Shown here: positions 33,919-35,313 of the stretch, one piece after another
How positions within the stretch are numbered: the stretch's first letter is position 1
Layout: every line of letters starts with the position of its first letter
NCBI RefSeq assembly: GCF_001612785.1
Contig: NZ_BDBC01000040.1
Location: 1-35,313, forward strand
DNA: 35,313 nt
Reading direction: 5' to 3'
From: Nocardia beijingensis NBRC 16342
Lineage (GTDB): Bacteria; Actinomycetota; Actinomycetes; Mycobacteriales; Mycobacteriaceae
Made by a program: the position numbers and the translations under genes
Notes under the pieces: generated by a model
Databases searched by the model: none
The model's input: the letters and a program-made list of their open reading frames with translations, nothing else
Told to the model about the DNA's origin: nothing

Positions 33919-34911
33919 ATGATCGACGTCCCGTTGTCCGTACTGGATCTCGCGCCGGTGCAGTCCGGCCGCACCGTCGGCGAGGGGCTCGACGCGACCA
34001 CCGAATTGGCCAGGCGCACCGAGGCTTTGGGCTACCACCGGTTCTGGGTCGCCGAACACCACAACATGCCCGGCATCGCCAGCTCGGCGCCGAGCGTGCT
34101 GCTGGCCCACCTGGCCGCGGCCACCTCGACCATCCGGGTCGGCTCCGGCGGGGTGATGCTGCCCAACCACGCGCCGCTCGTGGTCGCCGAACAGTTCGGC
34201 ACCCTGCACGCGCTGCACCCAGGACGGATCGACCTGGGTATCGGACGCGCGCCTGGTACCGATCAGGCGACCGCACGCGCGCTGCGGCGGACCGCGGACG
34301 GGCTGTCGGCGGAGTCGTTCCCCCAGGAGCTGGCCGCCTTGCTGGGTTATTTCCGCGGCTCCGATCCCGGGGGCATCGCCGCGACGCCGGGGCGGGGCGA
34401 GGAACCGGAGATTTGGCTGCTGGGCTCCAGCGGCTACAGCGCCCAGGTCGCGGCGCTGCTCGGGATCCCGTTCGCCTTCGCCCACCACATCGCCCCCGAC
34501 AACACCGAGCCCGCGCTGGCGCTCTACCGTGAGCACTTCCGGCCTTCGGAGCGTCTGGAGCGCCCGCACGCGATGGTCGCGGTCGCGGCGATCTGCGCCG
34601 ACACCGACGAGCGCGCCGAAGTCCTGGCCGGTCCGCGCGACCTGGCCTTCCTGAATCTGGTGCGCGGCACGCCCCGGGCGCTGGCCACGCCGGAGGAAGC
34701 GGCCGCCTTCCGTCCGTCGGAGCAGGAGCGCGCGTTCATCCGCCAGCGCAGGGCCGGACAGTTGCTCGGCTCGCCGGAAACGGTGCGCGGACAGCTGGAG
34801 GACCTGCTGCGCCGCACGCAGGCCGACGAGCTGATGATCAACACACTGGTCTACGACATCGACGACCGCGCCCGCTCGTTCGAGCTGCTCACCGAGAAGG
34901 TCGCGGCCTGA
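33919..34911 (+). CDS. LLM-class oxidoreductase, luciferase group 1 (MsnO8-like)
   Basis: This 330-residue TIM-barrel flavoprotein belongs to the 'luciferase family oxidoreductase, group 1': the start VPLSVLDLAPVQSG, WVAEHHNMPGIASSAP (near 43-58), VGSGGVMLPNHAPL and IDLGIGRAPGTD. Members probably use FMN; substrates are unknown. ATG 33919 follows GGAGGAG at good spacing. It lies immediately downstream of a hydrolase pseudogene and 6 bp from a convergent nitroreductase gene. It is unrelated in detail to the SsuD-like pair of the sulfur operon. Confidence 0.9.
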   Translation: MIDVPLSVLDLAPVQSGRTVGEGLDATTELARRTEALGYHRFWVAEHHNMPGIASSAPSVLLAHLAAATSTIRVGSGGVMLPNHAPLVVAEQFGTLHALHPGRIDLGIGRAPGTDQATARALRRTADGLSAESFPQELAALLGYFRGSDPGGIAATPGRGEEPEIWLLGSSGYSAQVAALLGIPFAFAHHIAPDNTEPALALYREHFRPSERLERPHAMVAVAAICADTDERAEVLAGPRDLAFLNLVRGTPRALATPEEAAAFRPSEQERAFIRQRRAGQLLGSPETVRGQLEDLLRRTQADELMINTLVYDIDDRARSFELLTEKVAA

Positions 34912-34917
34912 GCCGGG

Positions 34918-35313
34918 TCAGTGCAAGCGGAAGCCGTGGTTGACCAGCGATTCGCGCAGCCGGTGCCTGCCGTTGAGCGCCGCCGCGGAGGCCAGCCGGG
35001 CCAGCACGCGTTCGGTCCACGAATGCGAAAGCCGTTGTTCGGCATAGAATTCCGCGATCCGGGTTTCGTATTCGGCCACGTGGGCCCGCTGCGCGTCCAG
35101 GTCGTAGGTCTCGTGGTGCAGCACGGCGTCCTGCGGCAGGCGCGGTTTCACCCGCGCGTCCTCGGCCGGATCGGGGTGACCGACCACCAAGCCGAAGACG
35201 GCGAAGACCTGCGGCGGCAGTCCCAGTTCGGCGGCGACTTCTTCCGGCTTGTTGCGCAGCGCGCCGATATAGACGGTCCCGAGCCCCAGCGATTCCGCCG
35301 CCACCAGCGCGTT
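34918..35313 (-). CDS. NfsA/FRP-type nitroreductase, C-terminal part
   Basis: The gene runs off the right edge; 131 residues remain. GLGTVYIGALRNKPEEV, then LPPQVFAVFGLVVGHP and VKPRLPQDAVLHHETYD match the C-terminal half of NfsA-type NADPH-dependent flavin oxidoreductases (about 240-270 aa), followed by the usual YETRIAEFYAEQR helix. These FMN enzymes reduce nitro compounds, quinones or flavins. It might supply reduced flavin to the LLM enzymes nearby, but this is speculation. Start and full length lie outside the window. Confidence 0.85.
   Translation of the reverse strand, partial: NALVAAESLGLGTVYIGALRNKPEEVAAELGLPPQVFAVFGLVVGHPDPAEDARVKPRLPQDAVLHHETYDLDAQRAHVAEYETRIAEFYAEQRLSHSWTERVLARLASAAALNGRHRLRESLVNHGFRLH

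Overview
The window is very GC-rich (well over 65%), with G or C in nearly every third codon position, GTG and TTG starts, SD-less starts and many ATGA overlaps. Family content points to a mycolic-acid actinomycete, most likely Nocardia or a close relative: two DUF574-type SAM methyltransferases beside an XRE/DUF5753 regulator, an LGFP-repeat secreted protein, a mycothiol-transferase-like DinB protein, a TerD-AIM24 protein, several luciferase-like (LLM) oxidoreductases, and an aldehyde dehydrogenase-DUF779 pair ordered as in Mycobacterium. I saw no rRNA, tRNA, CRISPR array, insertion sequence or phage gene. This reads as chromosomal accessory territory.

Layout. 1-966: window edge, two tiny membrane proteins and a terminator. 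967-8599 (minus): one tightly packed eight-gene operon, in transcription order a lipoprotein solute-binding protein, SsuC-like permease, SsuB-like ATPase, DszB-family desulfinase, two SsuD-like flavin monooxygenases, a class II aldolase-like protein and a second solute-binding-fold protein without a signal peptide. A divergent IclR regulator (8856-9605) faces it across two copies of the inverted repeat CTTTCC-N7-GGAAAG. The operon looks like an inducible system that imports an organosulfur compound and removes its sulfur; it is the most interesting system here. 9757-13228: methyltransferase, small membrane protein, MDR oxidoreductase, short LLM protein. 13238-14805: LysE exporter with divergent LysG regulator. 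15112-15861: LGFP protein. 16472-19563: XRE/DUF5753 regulator, second methyltransferase and a beta-sandwich-like protein.

19663-26232: small membrane protein, unknown 98-aa protein, TerD-AIM24 fusion, membrane metallophosphoesterase with a repetitive Ser/Glu/Ala linker, DinB protein, a Gly/Trp/Tyr-rich exported protein with an operator filling its promoter spacer, and an exported glycine-zipper protein. 26463-29666: GAF regulator, aldehyde dehydrogenase, DUF779 protein. 29808-33228: DHA2 drug exporter, DUF4345 protein, amino acid permease. 33359-33850: wreck of a beta-lactamase-family serine hydrolase. 33919-35313: LLM oxidoreductase and the C-terminal half of an NfsA-like nitroreductase cut by the window edge.

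Calls rest on reading translations and motifs and on remembered family sequences; no database search was possible. Stem-loops and promoters were found by eye.
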